Assembly (NCBI GenBank): GCA_045596625.1
Contig: JAZOCU010000077.1
Location: 1 to 5,796, forward strand
Reading direction: 5' to 3'
Origin: Firm-04 sp045596625
GTDB taxonomy: Bacteria > Bacillota > Clostridia > Oscillospirales > Ruminococcaceae
Length of the DNA: 5,796 nt
The translations under genes were made by a program, and so were the position numbers. Within the stretch, counting starts at the first letter, position 1; every line of letters starts with the position of its first letter. This document shows positions 1 through 5,614 of this stretch, one piece after another. A model generated the notes under the pieces. It made no database searches. It had not been told where the DNA came from and was given only the letters and a program-made list of their open reading frames with translations.

Positions 1-504
1 GCCTGTTTTCAGGGATTCCATCAGGTCAAGCAAATCATTCTTGGCTTTATCCGCATCTGTTTCGACAGTTCGCTCATCATCAATTGAGATAATGGGCTGA
101 ATCGGTCTGACAGAACGGCGTTTTCTTGCCTTTGATTCCGAAGGTGCCTCGGCCCCATGTGTGGATACCATCGTTTCCTCAGACTCATTTTTCTTAGAGA
201 CAGATTTGCGTTTCCTGCCCGGCTTCTTGGGCGGAGATTCATCCGGTTCGTTCGCTGCTTCAGCCCGCTCGTGTTCATCATTTGAATCAGTCTGACGCTC
301 GACCGTCTGATCATCAGGATTGGGCGCGCCGTCCGGTGGATCGTCATCGGGATCTGCGAGAAGCAAATCGGTATGACAGGAATCGGAATTCATCACCTCT
401 TCGGCGCCGTCTTCGGATCCGATCGCAGCTTCAGGGGCTCTTTCCATATCGGTATGGAAGTTGATTGCTTCCTCTACGGGAAGCTCAGGTTTCTTTTTGG
501 TCAT
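1..504 (-). CDS. N-terminal part of an acidic, low-complexity ICE protein, probably S1 RNA-binding domain type (runs off left edge)
   Basis: The frame is open from ATG at 504-502 to the left edge, giving 168 residues without a stop, so the gene is partial. The start has an AGGAGG site (514-519) nine bases upstream. The visible part is strongly biased: residues 25-90 are rich in Asp, Glu, Pro and Ala (for example DPDDDPPDGAP at 51-61), followed by two basic patches, PPKKPGRKRKS at 91-101 and KARKRR at 125-130. The first resembles an AT-hook core (PGRKR). Residues 138-166 are more ordered and contain IDDERTVETDADKAKNDLLD (141-160), then LMESL. From memory, a similar block precedes tandem S1 RNA-binding domains in a protein common in clostridial ICEs; the S1 domains themselves would lie outside this window. 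It is separated from the upstream genes by a structured leader. Function inferred only: RNA binding or antitermination. The coding frame is secure; the family is a moderate guess. Confidence 0.72.
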   Translation of the reverse strand, partial: MTKKKPELPVEEAINFHTDMERAPEAAIGSEDGAEEVMNSDSCHTDLLLADPDDDPPDGAPNPDDQTVERQTDSNDEHERAEAANEPDESPPKKPGRKRKSVSKKNESEETMVSTHGAEAPSESKARKRRSVRPIQPIISIDDERTVETDADKAKNDLLDLMESLKTG

Positions 505-542
505 GTTATGACTCCTCCTTTTAATTTTTGGTTGGTTACTGT

Positions 543-567
543 AAGGCAGCACCGTTTGTGCCGCCTT
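543..567 (-). promoter_or_regulatory. Hairpin in the 5' leader of the S1-type gene
   Basis: As minus-strand RNA, AAGGCGGCAC and GUGCUGCCUU form a 10-bp stem with one G-U pair around the five-base loop AAACG. On the plus strand the same position is an A-C mismatch, so the stem is intact only in the direction of transcription. It ends 23 bases before the AGGAGG site of the S1-type gene. No U-run follows (ACAGTAACC comes next), so it is not a standard intrinsic terminator. It could be a regulatory hairpin, an RNase processing site or the boxB-like partner of the boxA-like element 38 bases upstream. The pairing is seen; the role is inferred. Confidence 0.6.
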
Positions 568-605
568 GGGAAACTGTGTGAAAGATTTTGGGTGAGAAAA
601 ACTTA

Positions 606-663
606 TTCAATTGTCAAAGAACATTGGCCTCTCGAGTGGCTTCATAAACAAAGTGCAATTGAA
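606..663 (-). repeat. 8-bp inverted repeat enclosing a quasi-palindrome
   Basis: TTCAATTG at 606-613 and CAATTGAA at 656-663 are perfect inverted copies of each other, 42 bases apart. Between them, 627-640 is a near-perfect palindrome (GCC, one mismatch, CTCGAG, one mismatch, GGC). As RNA this could form a long stalk with an inner GC-rich hairpin, with the boxA-like motif on its 3' side. Each arm also contains the self-palindrome CAATTG, so part of the symmetry may be chance in AT-rich DNA. Confidence 0.4.
612..623 (-). promoter_or_regulatory. boxA-like antitermination element
   Basis: On the minus strand this reads TGTTCTTTGACA, followed by ATTGAATAAG. From memory, the boxA of E. coli rRNA operons is TGCTCTTTAACAATT, which matches at 13 of 15 positions, and Bacillus rRNA leaders carry TGCTCTTTGAAAA-type versions. 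boxA RNA is bound by NusB with ribosomal protein S10 (NusE) and makes RNA polymerase resistant to termination. Here it lies in the leader of the S1-type gene, 102 bases before the ATG. It contains TTGACA, but no -10 hexamer sits at the right distance, so a promoter is less likely. The motif match is seen; activity is inferred. Confidence 0.5.
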
Positions 664-684
664 AATCCAAAACCTCATCTTTTT

Positions 685-729
685 TCAAAAAAATTTTTCA
701 GGTGCATCCCTGATCCTTATTGTTCTCAT
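685..729 (-). CDS. 14-codon leader ORF
   Basis: ATG at 729-727 has a strong site, GAAAGGAG (736-743), six bases upstream, and encodes MRTIRIRDAPEKFF before TGA at 687-685. It begins 14 bases after the stop of the 158-residue membrane-protein gene and ends about 60 bases before the boxA-like element, so it could be a regulatory leader peptide. The last sense codons lie in an A5T7 run. A shift of -1 there would keep the frame open for another 24 codons, so it may instead be the start of a slightly longer product or a decayed gene. No family is recognised. The ribosome-binding site is the main support. Confidence 0.35.
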   Translation of the reverse strand: MRTIRIRDAPEKFF

Positions 730-743
730 AAAAAACTCCTTTC

Positions 744-1220
744 TTATATGCCGCACCACCCAACGAATGAGCTTGCGGTATTAACGTACCATCTGGGATC
801 TTCCGTAAAGTCCCAGTTGAGTGTTCCTGTTTGTTCGGGCTTGTACCCAATGTTATAGAGCATCGTATGTAACCGATACTCGCCGATAAGTTCGATGTTT
901 GAACGAGGAATTCTGTATCCCTCTCGTAATGCGTAATATCTAACAAAACGCAACACCTGCGGAAGGCACTCGGGATTATCAAAAAGATGAGAATCCTCTA
1001 TACTCACTCCATCTCGACCAAATCTCATCGTTGCAATACCGTGGTCCCCGAGATCAAGGAGCACTTCCCCGTTTTTTGTTTCGGTATAATGGAACTCATC
1101 TCCGGCTGCATTTATCTCCCGGTGCATCTCTCCGATGCGGAACATACATACGGCAAGAAAAATGAGTATGATAAGATTAACTGCTGTTATAGCGATTACA
1201 AACCTTCGTGTTTTAGACAA
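744..1220 (-). CDS. Small single-pass membrane protein of unknown function
   Basis: This encodes 158 residues with a TTG start at 1220-1218. The start is supported by a perfect AGGAGG five bases upstream and because the next internal ATG (Met26) would remove the membrane segment. Residues 1-6 (MSKTRR) are basic and 7-27 form a hydrophobic helix (FVIAITAVNLIILIFLAVCMF), so the protein is probably an N-in signal anchor with the rest outside. The exposed part has a compact beta-rich stretch (EVLLDLGDHGIATMRFGRDGVSI, about 52-74), a likely helix (PQVLRFVRYYALREGY, 87-102) and an aromatic tail (LNWDFTEDPRWYV). I do not recognise the family. It sits directly after the coupling-protein gene, so a role in the transfer apparatus or cell envelope is plausible but not shown. 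The coding call is strong; the function is unknown. Confidence 0.8.
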   Translation of the reverse strand: MSKTRRFVIAITAVNLIILIFLAVCMFRIGEMHREINAAGDEFHYTETKNGEVLLDLGDHGIATMRFGRDGVSIEDSHLFDNPECLPQVLRFVRYYALREGYRIPRSNIELIGEYRLHTMLYNIGYKPEQTGTLNWDFTEDPRWYVNTASSFVGWCGI

Positions 1221-1225
1221 ATAAA

Positions 1226-1231
1226 CCTCCT
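1226..1231 (-). promoter_or_regulatory. Ribosome-binding site overlapping the coupling-protein stop codon
   Basis: The minus strand reads TTTTAGGAGGTTTATTTG: the TAG stop of the coupling-protein gene forms the first bases of AGGAGG, and the TTG start follows after five bases. This fixes the otherwise weak TTG start and suggests that ribosomes finishing the upstream gene can re-initiate. Confidence 0.75.
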
Positions 1232-3092
1232 AAAAGTCAGACGGCGGTGATGCCGATCCGTAGATTCGTTTTTTCTTTTTGGGTTTCTCCTCCTCAATGA
1301 TTTTCTCCTCTATCGGAAATGGCTCAGATATCTCAGGGCGATAGTCATATACTGACACCTCCCTAATCATCTTCGAGTATGGATGCCTTGTATAATCGAG
1401 CTTGTTGAGCATAAGCACATTACAGCCTCGAACAATACAGAGAAGTTGCTCATTGGGAATACGCAGCACCTCATCCGGAGTGAGCAGTTTTCTTCTGCCC
1501 ATTCCTTCAACGTGTCGGTACTGAGGTATAATCTGTGCAATGGTTATCGTGCGCCTCATCGTCATCGTGGTATTGACCTCAATACTCATCTCACCGCAAC
1601 GGTTGGAAAAATATTTGGCGCTCACCTCGTCGGTACATCCGAGCATCAACTGGATATCCATGTTGCCAATGATCTCTGCCCAAAGGTTATTTGGATATCT
1701 ATTTTGCAACTGTCCAAGAGATTGAACTGCAAGCATTACACGAATATCTCTGGAACGGCACACACTAAGGAATCTTGTAAAGTCAGATCCATCTGCTGCA
1801 CCGCCGAGCTTACCGATGTTATTAAACTCATCCAGAATCAAATTGACAGGAACGGTACACCTTCCGCCTTTACATGTATCCGCGTAACGCGTGAGTTTGA
1901 TCATAAGGAAGGAAAAGAAAAGCGACGATAGGAATGCCATCGTCGTATCTTGGTCACTAAGTATTAAATAGTAAGCACATTTCTTTCTTCCTGGTGCCGT
2001 CAGGTCTATGTCAGACCGAGACGTAATACTCTGTACAGCCTTGTTCTGCATCACCTGCAAGCGTGTGCCAAGTCCCAGTATAATACCGGAACGAACCGTT
2101 TCGCTGGATTGAGCAAATAGATTAAACGGAGCTTTCGCAGGATGGTCCATTGGTAAACGCGCAAACATTTTCGTTAACTCGTTTTCGCTATTCTGTGTCA
2201 GAAGCCGATAAACTGCGGGAAGATTTTTATCCTCTGGCGTTTTATCAGGATCTAGAGTAACATACAATACAAGCGCTTTGAGAAGATTTCCCTCTCCGTT
2301 ATCCCAGAAGTGGTCCCCCTTTCCCGAGCTGGTATTGCCGATGATAACGTTGGTCAACACCTGTGCAAGAAGCGTATCACCCCCAAGGTCGCTCATGCAA
2401 TTCCACGAGTCGCTGTTTGCGGGGCTGACGAGATTGAACACCTTTACCTCATAACCATTGGCTCTGAACATCTCGGCTGTATCTCGGTACAGATCGGCTT
2501 TCGGATCTGCGATTACCACAGACTCATCATTTTTTAGGGCCTGGAATAAAGCATTTCTGATAATGGCACGCGACTTCATCGTTCCTGATGCGCCGCAGAT
2601 GGCGATATGCTTATTGAGTTTAGTGTCCCGTGGCATGCAGACGGTTTTTCCCTCATACTCACCCAGAATCACACCTTCTGCTTTCTCGGGAGTCGTCAGC
2701 TCCAGCATCTTCTGCATTTCCTTGTCGGTCATAAAAGTTGCCGTACCGTATACACCCGAGTCGCTCGTGGTAAATCCTCTTGGATCCTTTTTCTTTCCGT
2801 CAAATCGGTCGTACAACTTATAGATGAGGAATATCACTCCGCCTATCGTAACGATGGCAATCAAGCAGAATACTCCCCGCAGCGTAAATGCCTGTCCAAT
2901 ACAAACGAATGGATTCCAGTTTGGAGGCTTCATCGTTACGTTTCCCGTAAGACCGTCTGCGCTCATCCATTCGGAATAATTGTTCGCTACCTGGGCGATA
3001 AGTCCCGAGATGAATAAGAGCATAAACAGAGCCAGTATGATACAACCAGTTGCCAGAATAAATTTCTTTTTGTCTTGTATCTTAAATTTCAT
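1230..3092 (-). CDS. VirD4/TraG-type conjugative coupling protein (ATPase)
   Basis: Type IV coupling proteins are membrane-bound hexameric ATPases that link the relaxase-DNA complex to the transfer channel. From ATG 3092 the product has 620 residues, a usual length. Two membrane helices lie at about 10-36 and 74-94, giving the typical anchor. The Walker A loop is CGASGTMKSR (GASGTMKS, 167-174), IADPKADLY follows at about 194-202, Walker B is LILDEFNNIG (418-427, catalytic Asp421-Glu422), and RDIRVMLAVQSLGQL (448-462) is the conserved motif after it. The tail is basic (KPKKKKRIYG). The Walker A lacks the usual Gly before Lys (Met instead); I recall this variant in the clostridial CD1115-type family. 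A GTG at 3119 would add nine residues, but ATG 3092 is preferred because AAAGGA lies five bases upstream and it overlaps the previous stop by 11 bases. The identification is firm; substrate partners are outside the window. Confidence 0.95.
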   Translation of the reverse strand: MKFKIQDKKKFILATGCIILALFMLLFISGLIAQVANNYSEWMSADGLTGNVTMKPPNWNPFVCIGQAFTLRGVFCLIAIVTIGGVIFLIYKLYDRFDGKKKDPRGFTTSDSGVYGTATFMTDKEMQKMLELTTPEKAEGVILGEYEGKTVCMPRDTKLNKHIAICGASGTMKSRAIIRNALFQALKNDESVVIADPKADLYRDTAEMFRANGYEVKVFNLVSPANSDSWNCMSDLGGDTLLAQVLTNVIIGNTSSGKGDHFWDNGEGNLLKALVLYVTLDPDKTPEDKNLPAVYRLLTQNSENELTKMFARLPMDHPAKAPFNLFAQSSETVRSGIILGLGTRLQVMQNKAVQSITSRSDIDLTAPGRKKCAYYLILSDQDTTMAFLSSLFFSFLMIKLTRYADTCKGGRCTVPVNLILDEFNNIGKLGGAADGSDFTRFLSVCRSRDIRVMLAVQSLGQLQNRYPNNLWAEIIGNMDIQLMLGCTDEVSAKYFSNRCGEMSIEVNTTMTMRRTITIAQIIPQYRHVEGMGRRKLLTPDEVLRIPNEQLLCIVRGCNVLMLNKLDYTRHPYSKMIREVSVYDYRPEISEPFPIEEKIIEEEKPKKKKRIYGSASPPSDF

Positions 3093-4224
3093 CTTTTTCC
3101 TTTCCGATACCGAGTTCACTTTCCATAAGCCCGATATCTATTGTTTTTATGGTCACTCCGCTGCCAAAGTAGTTTTTTACGAATTTGACATCGTGAGGGT
3201 AGCAAAGAACTTCACCATGCTCTCTGTAAAACTCAATTCCCTCTTTGAACCGTCCAAGACCGGCGATATTACCATCAAGAAAAGCATAGACATACCGATC
3301 ATCGATTTTTGCATCATACTCAAATCGCCCTCTGCCAAAAGAACGTTCGGCGTCGTCAAACAGCAGCTCGAGTTGCCTCTCTTTTAATTTCGGTATGAGA
3401 AGAAGGCGCAGTATTCTCTGCCCGGTTGGATCTAAGGTTACATAGTGAATGTGATCGTAGATTCCGTCAAACCGATATTCCTTACGACGAGACTTGCCTG
3501 CCTCAGCCAAGGTTTCGAGTGCCACCTCGGGAGTTTCGCAAAACAGAATTGCGGAATTGATTTCAACAACTCCGGTGTTTTTCTCAGAAATCTGATCAAG
3601 GGCAATATTGGCTTTCATCTCACCTTGCCCTCGCCATTTCATTGCCGCGTTTCGAGTGTTATAAATGGCATAACCTCCCCAATTGGTAAATACTGCACCA
3701 ACCATTCTGGTAAAGGCGGTTTTATTAACCTCAACCTCACCCGCTGTTTTGATCTCGCGAGCTATGTAGAAAACAGGCTCCGGAAAGCCGCTGCGAAATT
3801 CTTTTTCCTGTAATCTCGGTATGATATAAGGACGACATTCCACGCCCGCTTTCATCAGCATCGCTACTGCCTCGGCTACCCTATGGTTTCTATCGGTATA
3901 AGTTGCGCCACCTCTGAAATGAGGTGAATAGTATGAGTCAATATAGAATGACCTTGCTCCATACCAATCCAAAACCGAGTGTGCTTTCTTATAAAGCCGT
4001 ACCGTTTTTAACTGTCCCCTACCGGACACACTGAGCAGTTTTACGGTAAGCACTTCACCTGAGTCGGTATGACAATAGGATTGTTTTTCGGAGAGTTTTG
4101 AAATGAGCTTTCGATATACTCGTTCGTCACCAAGAAGTTTCATTGCGGAATACGGAAATTCGCCAACAATCGAGAGAAGAGTGATGATAAAATCGGCACG
4201 ACTGCCCGAACGGATGTATATCAT
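3082..4224 (-). CDS. Winged-helix-like ICE protein of unknown function (possibly replication-relaxation-like)
   Basis: From ATG 4224 this encodes 380 residues. Residues 10-45 (DFIITLLSIVGEFPYSAMKLLGDERVYRKLISKL region) read like a helix-turn-helix followed by a wing at about 58-80 (LTVKLLSVSGRGQLKTVRLYKK). Next come a likely helix, HRVAEAVAMLMKAGV (114-128), and an alpha/beta region with RNAAMKWRGQGEMKANI at about 191-207. The C-terminal half contains YVTLDPTGQRILRLLLIPKL (261-280) and ends basic/acidic. The layout (winged helix, then alpha/beta domain) recalls replication-relaxation proteins of mobile elements, but I see no diagnostic motif. The open frame extends upstream to an ATG at 4257, but ATG 4224 overlaps the stop of the preceding small gene as ATGA and has GAGG six bases before it, so it is the better start. 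The stop overlaps the coupling-protein start. A DNA-binding role in transfer or replication is inferred. Confidence 0.82.
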   Translation of the reverse strand: MIYIRSGSRADFIITLLSIVGEFPYSAMKLLGDERVYRKLISKLSEKQSYCHTDSGEVLTVKLLSVSGRGQLKTVRLYKKAHSVLDWYGARSFYIDSYYSPHFRGGATYTDRNHRVAEAVAMLMKAGVECRPYIIPRLQEKEFRSGFPEPVFYIAREIKTAGEVEVNKTAFTRMVGAVFTNWGGYAIYNTRNAAMKWRGQGEMKANIALDQISEKNTGVVEINSAILFCETPEVALETLAEAGKSRRKEYRFDGIYDHIHYVTLDPTGQRILRLLLIPKLKERQLELLFDDAERSFGRGRFEYDAKIDDRYVYAFLDGNIAGLGRFKEGIEFYREHGEVLCYPHDVKFVKNYFGSGVTIKTIDIGLMESELGIGKEKDEI

Positions 4225-4415
4225 CGACGACCTCGGCGAATTGGCAGAATTACGCATTGAAGACTGCTCTCTCCTGCGTAATTTTGCAAGTTTTTTGACT
4301 GAAAAAAGCCATGACGTGCCTGGTTTTTTGACATTTTATTTTGTGGGTATTTTTTCTTGGCAAAATTTGCTTCAAAAGTACCCTTGTTTTTTGGAGCTCT
4401 AAAGTCACGTTTCAT
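4221..4415 (-). CDS. Small, very basic protein (64 residues), unknown
   Basis: ATG 4415 overlaps the stop of the DUF6100-like gene by 11 bases, and its own TGA overlaps the ATG of the next gene as ATGA. AGAGGGGG at 4425-4432 lies nine bases upstream. The product is rich in Lys, Arg, Asn and Gln (MKRDFRAPKNKG at the start, AKKKYPQNKMSKNQARHG in the middle, PIRRGRR at the end), with no membrane segment or cysteine pairs, so it could bind nucleic acid. Without it, 4258-4404 would be an unexplained gap in an otherwise tightly overlapping operon. No family is recognised. The overlaps and ribosome-binding site are the support; an AT-rich spacer giving a basic translation by chance cannot be excluded. 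Confidence 0.5.
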   Translation of the reverse strand: MKRDFRAPKNKGTFEANFAKKKYPQNKMSKNQARHGFFQSKNLQNYAGESSLQCVILPIRRGRR

Positions 4416-5079
4416 AGAGTTTTTCCCCCTCTTTAGGCATCGTTCCTTCGTGCTTCAGGAAGTCACAAAGTTCATCCTTGGGAACAATGTATATTTCGGT
4501 TCGTTCTTCGTTTCCAAGAGCAGAAATATAGAGGTGCGAACAGTGCTTTGGACTGTCATCAACAAGCGTAAACATTGCCACAATATCTGAAACTGTATTT
4601 GTTTCAATGTTGTCGTGATCTCTTGCTCTGCGCTCCGGTCTATCTTCTGAATATACATGGCGGAAAACGATAGCCGCTTCGTCGAGTTTATGAGGTATTC
4701 TTCCACGGAAGAATCGCTGCATTGCAGGATACAAAATCTGTCGAATATAGTCGGAAGATCCGTGTTCTTTTTTCGGCAACAGCAGGGGGATTCTTACAGA
4801 AAACCACCCGGATTCCGTGTATCCGATATCAATGGGAACTGCATCTGCGATGATGTGATTCACCTCGCTTCTGGCTCTTGGATAGCCTGTATAATCCGGT
4901 AAAGCCCTGGTCATAAGAACCACCTTTTCAGTGATTCCTTCAAGGCGAAAAGCCTCCTCATTTGCCTCTATCATATCTCCCTTTTCGCAGAGAATTTTGA
5001 CAGTCTCCGAGGACTCTTTTGCCGTAGCAAGCATTCTATCGATGCGAACGATTAACTGCTGAAAATTACCTTTTTTCAT
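4405..5079 (-). CDS. DUF6100-like ICE protein with a RusA-style acidic motif
   Basis: This encodes 224 residues starting at ATG 5079, with CGGAGG nine bases upstream and a 14-base overlap with the DUF5697-like gene. Residues 1-60 are helical and possibly coiled coil (IVRIDRMLATAKESSETVKIL). The rest is alpha/beta: WFSVRIPLLLPKK (92-104), AAIVFRHVYSEDRPERRARD (135-154), DNIETNTVSDIVAMFTLVDD (156-175) and RTEIYIVPKDEL (193-204). From memory this matches the DUF6100 family of clostridial ICEs. The segment R-R-A-R-D154-H-D156-N157 ... D165 ... D174-D175 looks like the RusA Holliday-junction resolvase core (RRRDxDN ... DD), with the same 19-residue gap between the second and third acidic positions as I recall for E. 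coli RusA D72 and D91. The Lys76 equivalent is Thr160 here. Resolvase activity is inference only; the family call is fairly good. Confidence 0.85.
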   Translation of the reverse strand: MKKGNFQQLIVRIDRMLATAKESSETVKILCEKGDMIEANEEAFRLEGITEKVVLMTRALPDYTGYPRARSEVNHIIADAVPIDIGYTESGWFSVRIPLLLPKKEHGSSDYIRQILYPAMQRFFRGRIPHKLDEAAIVFRHVYSEDRPERRARDHDNIETNTVSDIVAMFTLVDDSPKHCSHLYISALGNEERTEIYIVPKDELCDFLKHEGTMPKEGEKLYET

Positions 5080-5599
5080 CTTTGATTTCCTCCGTATAAA
5101 ATGTTATTTCAGGTTCATCCTCTCCGTTATAATCTACTGTTGCAAACAGACATTGTGCCTTGGGAAGACGCAAGCTCTGTGCCATAGAAATGTGCGGAAC
5201 AACGATGATATATTTGAGTTCTTCATCTGGTTGAAGGAGCCTTAAATTGCTTCCTTCTCCGTCGTACAGGACAACAATTTCATAACCGATATTATCCTTC
5301 AAGAAAAAGAGTTGCGAAGGATATGATGCGGGATAGTGCGCCATCGGTTCCACCTGATCAATGAATTTTAGCAAAACCCATACAGCAAGTATTGAACGCT
5401 GATCCGGTCTGCACATTGGATCAAGACCGATGTAATATCCACCGCTGATCTCCGCAACTCTCATCTGTTTCTTTAAGCTTTTTATGAGACGCTCGGCTGT
5501 CGCCTCGGGCTTTTGCAACATACGGATAAGCTGCTTTCTTGTCAGCACACCGTACTGCGACAGCCATTGAAGAATGAGCAATTCCTCTTGCAAAAGCAT
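5066..5599 (-). CDS. DUF5697-like winged-helix ICE protein
   Basis: This encodes 177 residues starting at ATG 5599. Residues 7-60 look like a winged helix-turn-helix: LLILQWLSQYGVLTRKQLIRML (7-28), the recognition-helix-like TAERLIKSLKKQMRV (34-48), then the wing ISGGYYIGLD (51-60). The remaining alpha/beta domain includes QRSILAVWVLLKFIDQVEPM (67-86), HYPASYPSQLFFL (88-100), GYEIVVLYDG (105-114) and ELKYIIVVPHISM (127-139). The RSILAVWVLLKFIDQVEPMAHYPASYPSQLFFLK stretch matches what I remember of DUF5697 proteins in Firmicute ICEs. The function is unknown; a DNA-binding role in the element is inferred from the fold. It lies directly downstream of the VirB4-like gene and overlaps the DUF6100-like gene, a pairing that suggests joint function. 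Confidence 0.87.
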   Translation of the reverse strand: MLLQEELLILQWLSQYGVLTRKQLIRMLQKPEATAERLIKSLKKQMRVAEISGGYYIGLDPMCRPDQRSILAVWVLLKFIDQVEPMAHYPASYPSQLFFLKDNIGYEIVVLYDGEGSNLRLLQPDEELKYIIVVPHISMAQSLRLPKAQCLFATVDYNGEDEPEITFYTEEIKDEKR

Positions 5600-5608
5600 T
5601 GTCTTTTA

Positions 5609-5614
5609 CCTCCT
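5609..5614 (-). promoter_or_regulatory. Ribosome-binding site overlapping the VirB4-like stop codon
   Basis: The minus strand reads GAATAGGAGGTAAAAGACAATG: the TAG stop of the VirB4-like gene provides the first bases of AGGAGG, with nine bases to the ATG of the DUF5697-like gene. It is the same arrangement as at 1226-1231 and points to coupled translation within one operon. Confidence 0.75.

Noticed and set aside
21..347. 108-residue minus-strand ORF, rich in Arg and Met
   Set aside because: It is out of frame with the 168-codon frame that starts at 504 with a strong ribosome-binding site and runs off the edge; it is a shadow with no ribosome-binding site of its own.
590..618. TTGACA as a -35 promoter element on the minus strand
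   Set aside because: At 16-18 bases downstream the sequence is CACCCA-like, with no -10 hexamer. The surrounding bases fit boxA better.
681..700. A/T palindrome near the end of the 14-codon ORF as an intrinsic terminator
   Set aside because: There is no GC stem before the T-run, so it lacks terminator structure.
373..858. 161-residue plus-strand ORF
   Set aside because: It runs antisense across the S1-type gene start, the structured leader and the end of the membrane-protein gene, has no ribosome-binding site, and its translation resembles no protein family.
698..982. 94-residue minus-strand ORF
   Set aside because: It overlaps the 158-residue membrane-protein gene in another frame. That gene has a clear ribosome-binding site and membrane segment; this one does not.
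1383..1931. 182-residue plus-strand ORF
   Set aside because: It lies antisense to the coupling-protein gene, whose motifs are intact over the same stretch.
3093..3119. GTG at 3119 as start of the coupling protein
   Set aside because: Its upstream sequence is a weaker ribosome-binding site, and the ATG at 3092 has AAAGGA at good spacing and a short overlap like the other junctions.
4302..4329. A6/T6 hairpin (AAAAAACCA ... TGG-C-TTTTTT) as a terminator
   Set aside because: The stem has only three GC-containing pairs plus a bulge and A-T pairs, and it falls within the proposed 64-residue gene in a tightly coupled operon, so termination there is unlikely.
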